Assembly (NCBI GenBank): GCA_028685875.1
Contig: JAQUDD010000001.1
Span: forward strand, 158,209 to 222,208
Direction: 5' to 3'
DNA length: 64,000 bases
DNA from: Candidatus Absconditabacteria bacterium
GTDB lineage: Bacteria > Patescibacteriota > Gracilibacteria > Absconditabacterales > Absconditicoccaceae
A model generated the notes under the pieces. The model saw only the letters and a program-made list of their open reading frames with translations, searched no databases and was not told the DNA's origin. A program made the translations under genes and the position numbers. Position 1 is the first letter of the stretch. Each line of letters begins with the position of its first letter. Shown here one piece after another: positions 34,424 to 44,024 of the stretch.

Positions 34424-35521
34424 ATGACTAGAAATCGTAAAACGAGTAAGATTAAGATTATTTCTACGGGTTTATTCTTAGTATTATTTGTAATAACTAT
34501 TGTATTTGCTGATAGATTCACCTCTTCAGCTAATGATATGCAATATGTTAATCCTGCATTTGTTGGCGATAGCAGAAATGATGTCGCAATTAATATGAAT
34601 GCAATGAGTGTGGATTTTAACGAATGAGACGATACTGCTGTTGTTTACTATATTGTTCAAGAAGGTGATACCCTTGAATCTATAGCTAAAGAATTTGGTA
34701 CAACTGTTTCTAACCTCAAAAAGGTGAATAGTATCAAAACCATAAAGGCGGGTCAAAAAATTATTGTAACTGATGAAGAAAATGGACTTCTCTACCAAGT
34801 AAGAGAAGCACAAAATATTAAGGTATTTGCCAATAAGTACTGACTCAATTTAGAAGACTTGATGACTCTGAATTATATTCAGGATGATACAGAGGTACTT
34901 TATCCTGGACAGGAAATTTTTATTAATATCTCTGAACAGGCAGCGAATACTATTCCAGGATTTATTGATAAAGCTCAACCAGATTTATCTCCTGTGGTAG
35001 TAAAAACTCCGACTAAGACTACAACTACGACAACAAAGACGACAACTACGACTACGAAAACTACTTCTAGCTCTACTAGCACTGCTACCACGACTACTAC
35101 GGCAACTGCTGCTGCAAGTTCAAGCAAGAAAGTCTTATCTAGATGGACCTTTAATCAGAATATTAATAACGGATTCTATCGTGGATACTGTACTTGGTAT
35201 GTAGCTACTCAGATGCCATCAATCTTCCCTTATGATGAAACAGGAACTAAACAGACAAGACCATTTGGAGGAAATGCAAAAGATTGGTATGCAAATGCTA
35301 AAAAAGCTGGATATAGTGTGGGACAGACTCCGAAGGTAGGTTCTATCATTGTATATAATCCTTTGAGAAGTTCTGCAGGTCATGTAGGTATTGTAAGAGG
35401 ATATGATGCATCTACTGGAGAATTGACCATTGAAGATATGAACTATGAATCAAAATTTGTGGTGACTAAGAGAATTGATAGTGCAAGTAATAGTAAGATT
35501 ATAGGATATATCTATCCATAG
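34424..35521 (+). CDS. LysM-CHAP secreted peptidoglycan hydrolase
   Basis: A 365-residue secreted enzyme, starting at MTRNRKTSKIKII (34424) or MYYFYM (34409), only 4-19 bases after tRNA-Ser. An N-terminal membrane/signal segment (IISTGLFLVLFVITIVFA) is followed by two LysM modules (VYYIVQEGDTLESIAKEFG and LYQVREAQNIKVFANKYG). A Thr/Lys/Ser-rich linker comes next, with runs of TTTTTTKT. The C-terminal CHAP domain has the catalytic Cys in RGYCTWYVA and His in AGHVGIVRGY. Two TGA codons lie within the LysM region. It probably cleaves peptidoglycan peptides during growth or acts on the host wall. Confidence 0.9.
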
Positions 35522-35550
35522 ACGGTTTATCTTCTCCTTTTATTTCAAGA

Positions 35551-35600
35551 AAATCATTTGTTTTTAAAGCCTTAATAGCTATAAAACAGATGATTTTTTT
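35551..35600 (+). terminator. Intrinsic terminator
   Basis: AAATCATTTGTTTT pairs with AAAACAGATGATT across a 17-base loop, followed by a T run. Confidence 0.75.
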
Positions 35601-35618
35601 TATTCAAATTGTTCTTTT

Positions 35619-38600
35619 ATGAAAACTAATCGTACTGTCTTCTCTTATCATACTGTTTCCTCTAAATATCGTCCCTCTGGGAAAACTTTTTGAACATCTA
35701 AAAAAAATATTTGGAAGATTCTTGGGATTTCTTTGGTCTCATTGGTATTGTTGGGAATCCTCGGATTAGCAATCTGGATGCAGATTAATGTATTTAATAA
35801 TTTGCAAGATGTGAGTAGTGTAAAGGATATGCAGTTTTCTCAGTCTACTATTATTACGGATAGAAATGGGGTAGAACTCTATAAGCTTTTTGAGGAGAAT
35901 AGAGAATATGTGGATATCTCTTTAGTAAATCAATATATGATTGATGCTGTTGTTGCTCTTGAAGATCAGCGTTATTGGGAACATGAAGGATTGGATCCTT
36001 GGGGAATCTTTAGAGCTGCTGTAACAGGAAGAGGAGGAGCGTCCACTATTCCTCAGCAATTGATGACGAATGTTTTTAAGCTTAAGGCCGGACTTGGAGC
36101 GAGCATTCCAGAAAGAGTAAGTTATAAACTCCGTCAGATTGTACTTTCAAAGAGACTGAATTCTGTACTTCAGCAACAGATTAAAAATGAAACTCCTTCT
36201 CTCTCTAGTGATGAGGTGAAAAGAGAGATGAAACTTAAGACACTTGAACTCTATCTGAATTATATTCCTTTTTCAAATAATGCTTTTGGAATTGAGGCGG
36301 CAGCAAAGACGTATTTTGGAGTTCCTGCTTCTGAACTTTCTGCAATGCAATCAGCTGTGCTTGCCTCCATTCCTAATGGTCCTACCAAATATAATCCTTT
36401 GTCTGATTCGGGAAGAAAGAATCTGATGGGATACTTTGTGATTACTGATGCAGCAGGGAAGGAATATCCTTTTGAAAGTAGCCTTAAGAATTCTATCCTT
36501 ATTAAATTTTCTGATGCGGTTCAAAATTCTGATCTTGCTTCCAAGAATTCAGGAGGGGCTTTTGTTAAATTTGTCCTTGGGCTTGGATCTTTTCAAGTGA
36601 TTGATGAAGGAAAGGAATACTATGTGAAATATATTAATGGGAGAAAGGATATTACCCTTGGAAGGATGTTTGAGGATGGATATATTACTGATGAGGAACT
36701 CAAAACTGCTTTTATTCAGAGTTTAGATGTGCAATTTAAGTCCTGAGCATTTTCTATTAAGGCTCCTCATTTTGTCTTCTGGATTAAAGAAGAATTAGAA
36801 AAGCTCTATGGAGTTGATGAAGTTGCTTCCAAAGGACTTATTGTGAAGACAACACTTGATTATACGATTCAACAGAGTGCGGAAGCTGCATTAAAAGATA
36901 ATGTGAGAACGCTCTATGCTAACGGTGCTAATAATAGTTCTATGGTCTATGTAGATACGGATAGTGGAGATATTTTGGCTTATGTGGGTTCTATTGATTA
37001 TTTCAATGAAGAGATTGAAGGACAGAACGATATGGTAAGAAATAAGAGACAATCTTGATCCTCTATTAAGCCTCTTATCTATTCCCTTGGATTTCAGCAG
37101 TTACCGTTGACGATAGATACGCCGATTTATGATATCCCTTTTAAGGTAGGACAGGACGAACCAAGTAATGCAGATAGTAAATTTTCGGGAGTCTTGCCCC
37201 TTCGTTTGGCTCTGGGAATGAGTAGAAATATTCCTGCAGTAAAGATGTATTTGGCGGTAGGGGGTGAAGATGTTGCTAAACCCTATTTGCAGAGTCTTGG
37301 AATGTCAGGGATTCTGGATAGTATTCACTATGGATATCCTTTGGCACTTGGTGCTGGAGAGACGACGATGCTTGAACTAGCGAGTGCTTACTCTCATTTG
37401 ACAACAGAAACTCCGGGAGAACTTAATCCTATTTTGGAGATTAAGGCTAATGACGGTTCTCTTCTTTATCAGAAAGAGGTACAAGAAAAGGAAGAAATTA
37501 TTCCGGCGGGGATTAAGTATCTGATGTGGAAGATCCTTTCTGAACCAAATAATAGACTAGCAGGTTGGGTAACTAAGTTTAATGTATCGGGACTAACTTA
37601 TGCTCTCAAGACAGGAACTTCTAATGTGAAAACCGATAGAGGAAACCGTCCTAGGGATGGATGGATGGCTGCTTATATGCCAGATAGATTGGTGTTGATG
37701 CGAGCAGGAAATGCTAATGCATCTCCGATGCAGGCAAATGCTTTTGGAGGTACCATTCAAGCAGATCCTATCAAAAACTTCTTAAAGTCTTTATTAGATA
37801 ATAATTATCTTTCTAATAGAGAGATGACAAATGTGGAGACTTCTACTTTGAGCATCTCTAAAGTTACTGGAAAGATTCCAGCAGATAATACTCCTGCGGA
37901 TTTAGTGACTTCTACTATGGCGTATATTAATTCTGTTCCAGGAACGGTAGATACTCCTGTGTTAGAGATTGAGTACGATGCTTTGTGTTTGGGATTGTCA
38001 AGTCCTTTGACTCCTCCTGCAGAAATTAAGAAAGGATATGTAACTCAGGTTACTTCCTTTATGCCAGGAGGAAATGATCTTGAAGATATTAAAGCCTATC
38101 TCTTGGCATCTTCCCAGCTTTCTATGACGGGATTTGAGACGACCACCCCAGCTCCTTTCAATATTCTCTTGGAATCTCCAAAAGAGTATTGTGAATTTAG
38201 AGAACCAGCTATCAGTGATGCTACACAGATTCAAATTATTGATCCTCAGGATGATCAAAGAATTTCTCCTAAGCCAGAAGTGATGTATTCAGTAAAGAGT
38301 GATGGTAATCTAAAATCATTATCTATTTTATTGGATGATACGGTGGTTTACACTAAAACTTATGTTTTTAATGCGACAGAAGATCTTGGAACAGCTACTT
38401 TAGATCTGACGTCCTTCACTCCAGGGAAACATACTTTGACGGTTCAGGCTATCAATACCAAAGGATCTATGAATAGGACTTCTTATACTACAACTTTAGT
38501 TTCTAGTGATAAAGAAGCTCCGTATTTGGTGAAGGAACAATCAAGTAAAAAAACTGATGGAAGTTATGTCTTGGTATTTGATGATGAACTTTCCGCAATC

Positions 38601-38753
38601 CTTGGAGGAAGTATTAGTGTGGAAGGGGAGGTTATTCATAGTTTTGAGGGAAGATTGGCAAGCTTTTCTACTGCTGCTGAGAGTGTCGAAATTAGCGTAA
38701 AAGATGCTTATGATAATGTTTTAAGTCAGACTTTGGATTTGTCTGAGTTATAG
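35619..38753 (+). CDS. Bifunctional class A penicillin-binding protein
   Basis: Polymerises and cross-links peptidoglycan; 1044 residues. The true start is ATG at 35619 (MKTNRTVFSYHTVSSKYR). A TGA near residue 25 precedes the membrane anchor (ISLVSLVLLGILGLAIW). The GT51 glycosyltransferase has ALEDQRYWEHEGLD and GGASTIPQQLMTN. The transpeptidase has the SxxK motif in RQS-Gly-SSIKP, with that Gly encoded by TGA and the nucleophile at about Ser481. SxN is in GMSRNIPA and KTGT in LKTGTSN. The last 250 residues look like Ig-like extracellular domains, a common extension in this family. Three TGA codons are read through. It follows the wall hydrolase. Confidence 0.96.
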
Positions 38754-38769
38754 AAATGAGTTATTAATG

Positions 38770-38798
38770 AAAAATCTCTCTGATTAGGAGAGATTTTT
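38770..38798. terminator. Bidirectional terminator
   Basis: AAAATCTCTC/GAGAGATTTT hairpin between the convergent PBP and methyltransferase genes, with A and T runs on both sides. It overlaps the TAA of the latter. Confidence 0.8.
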
Positions 38799-39669
38799 AG
38801 TTTTGGAGGGGAAATTTCTCTGCAATGAGGAGGGAATTTCTTGCCTCTCTGCTTTTTGGGGTGAAACTCCCGTCTTTATCAAGGTAGCTACATTCTTTGA
38901 GGGAAAATCCAGAAAAATCTGTCAGCTTCTTTAGTTCTTTGAGACTAAAGAGGTGGTAATATCTTGTTGAGGTTTTTCCTTTATTGGTTCGAGGGACGAG
39001 AATGTTTCTCCAATCTGCCTTCCCTAAAGTGAGGAGATACTTCCCGATGGCATTGAGGAGAGGTTTCCGGTGTTTCTTTGCGAACCATTCCGATAATGCT
39101 CGATTGGTCATTACTACAAGTCCTTCATACTTGAGAGTTCTATAAAAGTGTTTCATAAGAAAGAGTCTTTCTTTGTAGCTAGGAATGTGTTGGAAGCTTG
39201 AGGTTCCGATGATGAGATCAAAGGATTCTTGTTTGAGGAGAGGAAGAAATTTGCTTATATCCTCTGCGATGAATTCTAAGTTTGGATTATCTTGTTGTGC
39301 ATATTTGATGAGTTCTTTGGAGAGGTCTACCCCCTGGTATTTGAAGTTTCCTGTATAGTGTTCCGAGAGATAACTTGCGAATCTTCCGCTTCCACATCCG
39401 AATTCTAAAATTCTAATTTCTCTTCCTTGAAAGTGTTGTTGGATATAATTTACTAATGTCTCTCCCTCTTTCCAATATTTCTTTCTTGTTTGATGATACT
39501 TTTTTGCCTCTTGATCATAGAAAATCTTTAAATCTGTCTTTATTGATTGTTTTGTTAGAGAAATATCTGTTTTCTGCTCTTTTGGGCTAGATTTATGAAA
39601 ATCCTTACTAGGAGACCTAATATTTCTCCTGGTTGATCGTCAGCTTTTTTTTTCTTTCTCTCCTTTCAT
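38797..39669 (-). CDS. SAM-dependent methyltransferase
   Basis: A 290-residue class I methyltransferase. After a basic N-terminal tail with one TGA, the Rossmann core shows motif I (ILEFGCGSGRFASYL), motif II acidic residue (YQGVDLSKELI), motif III (FIAEDIS) and motif IV (FDLIIGTSSFQHIP). The C-terminal half is helical with aromatic residues. The substrate cannot be told; small-molecule or lipid methyltransferases of the Methyltransf_11/25 type are nearest. It is followed after 15 bases by the gene at 39684, on the same strand. Confidence 0.85.
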
Positions 39670-39683
39670 GAATGATAGGGGGT

Positions 39684-40841
39684 TTAGAGTAAAGATTGGG
39701 TTTGAAGGGTTTCTTGATTCAGACTTTTTTCTCTGAGGTTAGCATATTCAATGAAGGTTGGGATATCGTAGAGATATTCTTGTTCGTCAATATAGATCTT
39801 CTTGAAATACAGGAAGTACATGAAGAGGAGGGCTGTCATTCTTACGTCGTTTTTACAGTATTTCTTAATTTCATTGAGGATATCTTCTTCTCCTGTTTGT
39901 TTTCGTTGATTTCGCATGGTTTCTACATCTGCACCGGATTCTAGTGTTTTACTGATACCAATAAGAGCTTCCGAGAGTTTGTTGAGTCCGATTCTTTTTT
40001 TGGTCATTTGTTGGATGAAGACGTAGAGGTCAATACTTTTTGCATTTAGGGCATCAATATCTGTTTGTGATCCTCCCGCATTATATACGGAGACGGGATT
40101 ATCAAACCAGATTTGATTGAATCCTACAATATATCCATCAAAGGTCAGCATCTTTTCTACGAATTCATTGAGATTTTCTTTGAGAATACATTCATAGTGC
40201 ATGCTTCCATCGTTGAGCTCTTCCATGGAATAGCCGATATAAAACTCTGTATCTTCAAGGCGATCTCCGATCATTGAGGTTTCGATGTCATATACGAGAT
40301 ATTTTTTTCCCAAGATATGCGAGAATCCTCCGGATTTGAAGGCTTCCATGAGAATCTGTTCGATAGATTTCTGTCAGATTTGTCTTTGTTTTTTGATGAC
40401 AAACTTTTTGACGAGATCGTTGAGGCCTCATTTGTGGTCGGCAGGTATCTGTACTTGGATCTTGTCGACTTCATCAGTGAGGGAAAAGGTGTTGTTCTCA
40501 AGTGCTACTTTGAATGCTACATTCCCTCTTTCAAAGTAGAAGACTTCATTCCCTTCTCTAAACGCAAACTTAAAAAAATCGTTTACCCCTTGGCATCTCT
40601 CTTGTTGAATATATTTGTAGAGATGGGGAATAAAATTATTTTGAATAGTGCTGAGTTCTTCAAGGGAAAATCTTTTATACATACGTTGTCTAGAAATAAA
40701 CGCTTGCTCTACTTCTATACAAAGCTTAAAAAAAAACAAGTCTGAATGGGGAAGAGATACATAGGTTGATAGAGAAACAGGAGGATAGTTTTGATAGGTG
40801 TAGCTCTTGTTTTGTATTTCTTTTGTGATAAGTGGTTGCAA
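39684..40841 (-). CDS. DEDD-type 3'-5' exonuclease / RNase H-like protein
   Basis: A 385-residue protein read through two TGA codons. The first 165 residues are unassigned. From about residue 178 an RNase H-like exonuclease fold appears: YLVYDIETSM supplies the first Asp and Glu, GFNQIWFDNP the second Asp, and YCKNDVRMT the final Tyr-x3-Asp, as in DEDDy exonucleases. It may act in RNA or DNA processing; the substrate is not evident. Probably co-transcribed with the methyltransferase downstream. Confidence 0.75.
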
Positions 40842-40877
40842 TTTATATAGGGAATTGCTATACTGCTTTCACTTGGA

Positions 40878-40949
40878 GGCCCCCTAGTTCAATGGATAGA
40901 ATAGGCCCGTCCTAAGGGTTAGACGCTGGTTCGATTCCGGCGGGGGCTA
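40878..40949 (+). tRNA. tRNA-Arg(CCT), CCA not encoded
   Basis: Acceptor GGCCCCC/GGGGGCT, D stem GTTC/GAAT, anticodon loop GTCCTAA (anticodon CCT) and T-loop TTCGATT. It reads AGG. The genome uses AGA/AGG arginine codons heavily. Confidence 0.9.
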
Positions 40950-40988
40950 GGTGATTAGCTATATTCCAGATATACAACTATGCTATAG

Positions 40989-41030
40989 AAAAAAAGATAA
41001 CCATAGAAATTGTTTTGGTTATCTTTTTTG
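40989..41030. terminator. Bidirectional terminator
   Basis: AAAAAGATAACC/GGTTATCTTTTT stem between tRNA-Arg and the end of the minus-strand electron-transfer operon. Confidence 0.8.
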
Positions 41031-41033
41031 ATT

Positions 41034-42644
41034 TTATTTCTTCTTCATTTCCTCTTCTTTTCTCTTCTTTTTACGGTGTCGATTTTTGATTTGAGCGATA
41101 GTCCACAAGATAATTACCACAGCCATTACTGGATATATCTTAAGTGGGAAGTAGAGTGCTGCAACAATTCCTCCTGTGATGAAATAGATGTAGCTGCATC
41201 TTTGGATTCTTTTCCGCCAAATTCCTAGTTTCTTTTGTGAGAAGGTATTAGAAGTCAGAAAGAGGATCAGTGCGGTAATTTCGCTAAGTCTTGGGATGAT
41301 TCCTTTGAGGCTGGTTCGATTATTAGGGTGTAGATATGTAGAGAAGCTATTATTGAGTATTCGTCCACCGATGAGGTTGGTTAAAATGATTCCTGCTGAA
41401 AGGATCCCAAAGGCTTTTCTGAGGCTTATAAGTTTTCTAAACAATCAGATTTTTGGAAAGAGATCAGCTAGCGGTCTAATTGCCATTACAAATACTACAC
41501 TCCACCGGGAGAGATCGAAGAGAAATCCCATAAAATTTTGCATAAAAAGGAAATTCCCATAGAGGTTATTGGTGAGTGCATTGTAGAGCCAAGTCATAGG
41601 TACTGCCCAGAGGGCTATCCATAAGACGATGGTTTCGATGTGTTTTATGCTGGGGATATCTCCTTTAATGACTACTTTTTCCCATCGAGATGCTTTTTTC
41701 TGGGTTATTCCCTTTTCTTCTCCTGTTGTATTTTTTATGGAAGCATTACTAAATTTTTCTGAGAAAATTAGACTTTGGGGATGTTTTTGCTTTTGTAATG
41801 CCTGTTGTACGGATTCTACCATCTCTGGATTACCGCAGATATAAACCTCTTGTGAGGCTTGTATTTGTGAAAGATATTCTGTTACTCTTCCTTTATGCCC
41901 TTGATATCCTTCTTTTGGTCTGGAGATAGTGATTATTACCTCTGTATTTGGGAATGTCTTCAATCTTTCTGCGTAATATATATCTTGTTCGTATCTGACC
42001 CCAAAAATTACCGTCTTTTTTATTTCTGCTGCAGTGTTCTTGAGCATAGCAATTATAGGAGCAAGTCCTGTTCCTGTGGCAATAAAAACTTTTTCAGATT
42101 TATTGTTTTGTAGTGTGAAATCTCCTAGTGCTCAAAGGTAGGAAATCTGATCTCCGGTATTGAGTGATTTGAGATATTGAGGTCCTCTAGAATTTTGAGG
42201 TATTTTAATCGTTAGTATGAAGTGAGTATCATTTCCGTCCATGATGGAGTAGTTGCGCGAAAATTCTCCTTGTTCATCATGACATTTGACAGCAATATAT
42301 TGCCCAGGAAGAAAGGAAAACTCTGAAGTGCTGAATTTTAGCTCTAAGGTATCGGGTGTAAGAAAAGTTTTTTCTACGAGTGTAGCTTGTTTAACTCCCA
42401 TTGGTTTTGTATCTTCTGTTGGCAGAGATTCCCCATCTGTTTTTGTATCTGTTCCTTCTCCTTTTTCTACTTTAATGACTTGTACGGGGCACATGGTTTC
42501 TGCTAGTAGGATTTCTTCTTCTATGCCCGCAAAATCATCTGTAATCACTTGTGAGGTGGGATTTACTCTGAATACTTTGGGACAGATGACTTCACAATTC
42601 TTGCAACTAATACATCCGGGGAGGATACTAACGCTTTTGATCAT
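41034..42644 (-). CDS. Ferredoxin-FNR-ferric-reductase-like fusion lacking haem histidines
   Basis: A 536-residue redox fusion read through two TGA codons. The N-terminus is a [4Fe-4S] ferredoxin (CISCKNCEVICP plus CPVQVIKV). A linker leads to a ferredoxin-NADP reductase module: RNYSIMDG for FAD and VFIATGTGLAPI for NAD(P), then VYICGNPEMV. The C-terminal membrane domain aligns with MsrQ/YedZ-type ferric reductases (LSRWSVVFVMAIRPLADLF, LRKAFGILSAGIILTNL). However, the positions of the haem-ligand histidines appear to hold other residues (LTN, IQRC, AALYF). The start at 42644 overlaps apbE by 17 bases, so translation is probably coupled. The likely role is electron flow from NAD(P)H or ferredoxin across the membrane to the flavin lipoprotein encoded at 43491. 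Confidence 0.85.
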
Positions 42645-43488
42645 GGGTATGGAGTATTCAGATAAAATTCTTGGTCTGGTAGATTTTTCCTTTCTGGTCA
42701 ATAATGAGCGCTTGGAGGCTAGGAGTTTCTTTGAGTAGTTCTAGAGATTCTTCTATAGGCATCACAAAGAGTGCAGTTGAGAAGACATCGGCAAAGGTTG
42801 CAAGGGGATGAGTTACAAAGATACTGAGTTTATCATTCTGAGAGCGTTTTGTTTTTGGATTGATGAGGTGATGTCAGTTTTTTAATTTTCTTTTTTGTCC
42901 ACTTGAAGAGGCAATAGCATGATTGGTAAGCTGGATATTCCCTATACTTTTCTGGGGATTTAGAGGATCCTCTAGGAGAAGAGTATGGCTTCCTTTGACT
43001 TTAATATCTCCTCCGAAATTGATGATAAAGTTTTCGAAGAGAGGATCGAGTTTCTTGTATATTTTATCTACCATATATCCTTTTCCTATTGCTCATAGTT
43101 CAATATTGCTATTATTTTCTAATATCACTTTATTTTCTGTGAGCTTGATATTTTGATATCCTCGTTGTTCTGGCATAGGGGTCTTGTGTATTCCATAGCC
43201 TGCATTTTCTAATAGAGGGCTGATGGTAATATCAAAGTATCCTTTACTACGTTTGGATACTGTCTTTGCTAGTTCTAGGAGAGTTCTGAGTTCTTCATCT
43301 AAAGGCGCAGATTTTTGAGTATTAAGTTCGTCTAAAAAGTTTCCAGGAATAAATCTGGAATATTTCTCTTCAAACTCTTTGGCAATAGAAAAGCATTCTT
43401 CAGCAACGCTTTTACTTTCTTGTTCTTCTCTTTCTTCGGATAGAGAGAGCGATAGTGTGGATCCAAAGAGTTCTTTTGTATAGATCAT
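42628..43488 (-). CDS. apbE: FAD:protein FMN transferase (ApbE)
   Basis: Transfers FMN from FAD to a Thr/Ser of extracytoplasmic flavoproteins; 286 residues. Family motifs: SRFIPGNFLDELN, GYFDITISPLL, IGKGYMVDKI, INFGGDIKVKG, HHLINPKT and the Asp of TFADVFSTALFV that binds Mg. Three TGA codons are read as Gly; two flank conserved motifs (Gly-AIGKGY and Gly-HHLINP). No obvious signal peptide is seen, unlike many ApbE proteins. It sits two bases after the FMN-binding lipoprotein gene and overlaps the next gene. Confidence 0.94.
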
Positions 43489-43490
43489 AC

Positions 43491-43901
43491 TTATTCTTTC
43501 AGAGCATCTCTAAATGCCTGAGTAGCGAGCGATGCTCCTGCTACTACAATATTTTGGGCTTCTTGAAGAGGTTTCCCAATGAGCGTTTGTATTCCATTAT
43601 TTAGATCTCTGATTTGGGGTGTGCTTCCTTCAACGCTGATGCTACTGATGTTTCCTAGTTCATCTATGGTGTAGCTTATTGTCATAGCTGTTTCTCCAGC
43701 TGGGCTGTTGTAGTTAGCATTTAGAGTAATGATTTCATTCTGCTTTTCTTCATCATTTTCTCCTGTTGCAATATTATCTGTTTCGGTAGAGATCTCTGTA
43801 ATGAGATCAGTTTCTTCTTCAGTCATTATGTCTGTATTTGTTCCACATGCAGCGAGAAGTACTGGAAGAAATGCTAAGACATATACGGGTTTGATTTTCA
43901 T
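43491..43901 (-). CDS. FMN-binding-domain lipoprotein (likely ApbE substrate)
   Basis: A 136-residue lipoprotein. Start chosen at ATG 43901 (MKIKPVYVLAFLPVLLAACG, lipobox LAAC); a frame from 43973 adds 24 unlikely residues. An acidic linker rich in Thr and Glu follows, then an FMN_bind domain ending IVVAGASLATQAFRDAL. That GAS-x-x-T is the usual flavinylation signature, with Ser instead of Thr at the likely attachment residue. First gene of the flavin electron-transfer operon. Confidence 0.88.
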   Translation of the reverse strand: MKIKPVYVLAFLPVLLAACGTNTDIMTEEETDLITEISTETDNIATGENDEEKQNEIITLNANYNSPAGETAMTISYTIDELGNISSISVEGSTPQIRDLNNGIQTLIGKPLQEAQNIVVAGASLATQAFRDALKE

Positions 43902-43973
43902 GATGGTGATTTCTATGAGGGTAAAATAGTATCGTCTCGCATGAGAGGTTAGGGTTTTTCTTCGTAAAATCAA

Positions 43974-44008
43974 ATAAAAATCTACCCGTTTTAAAAGGTA
44001 GATGCTTT
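43974..44008 (-). terminator. Terminator after the VirD4-like gene
   Basis: TCTACC/GGTAGA stem with a T run on the minus strand, between the end of the 44025-46502 gene and the start of the flavin operon. Confidence 0.7.
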
Positions 44009-44024
44009 CTTTATTGGCTATTTT

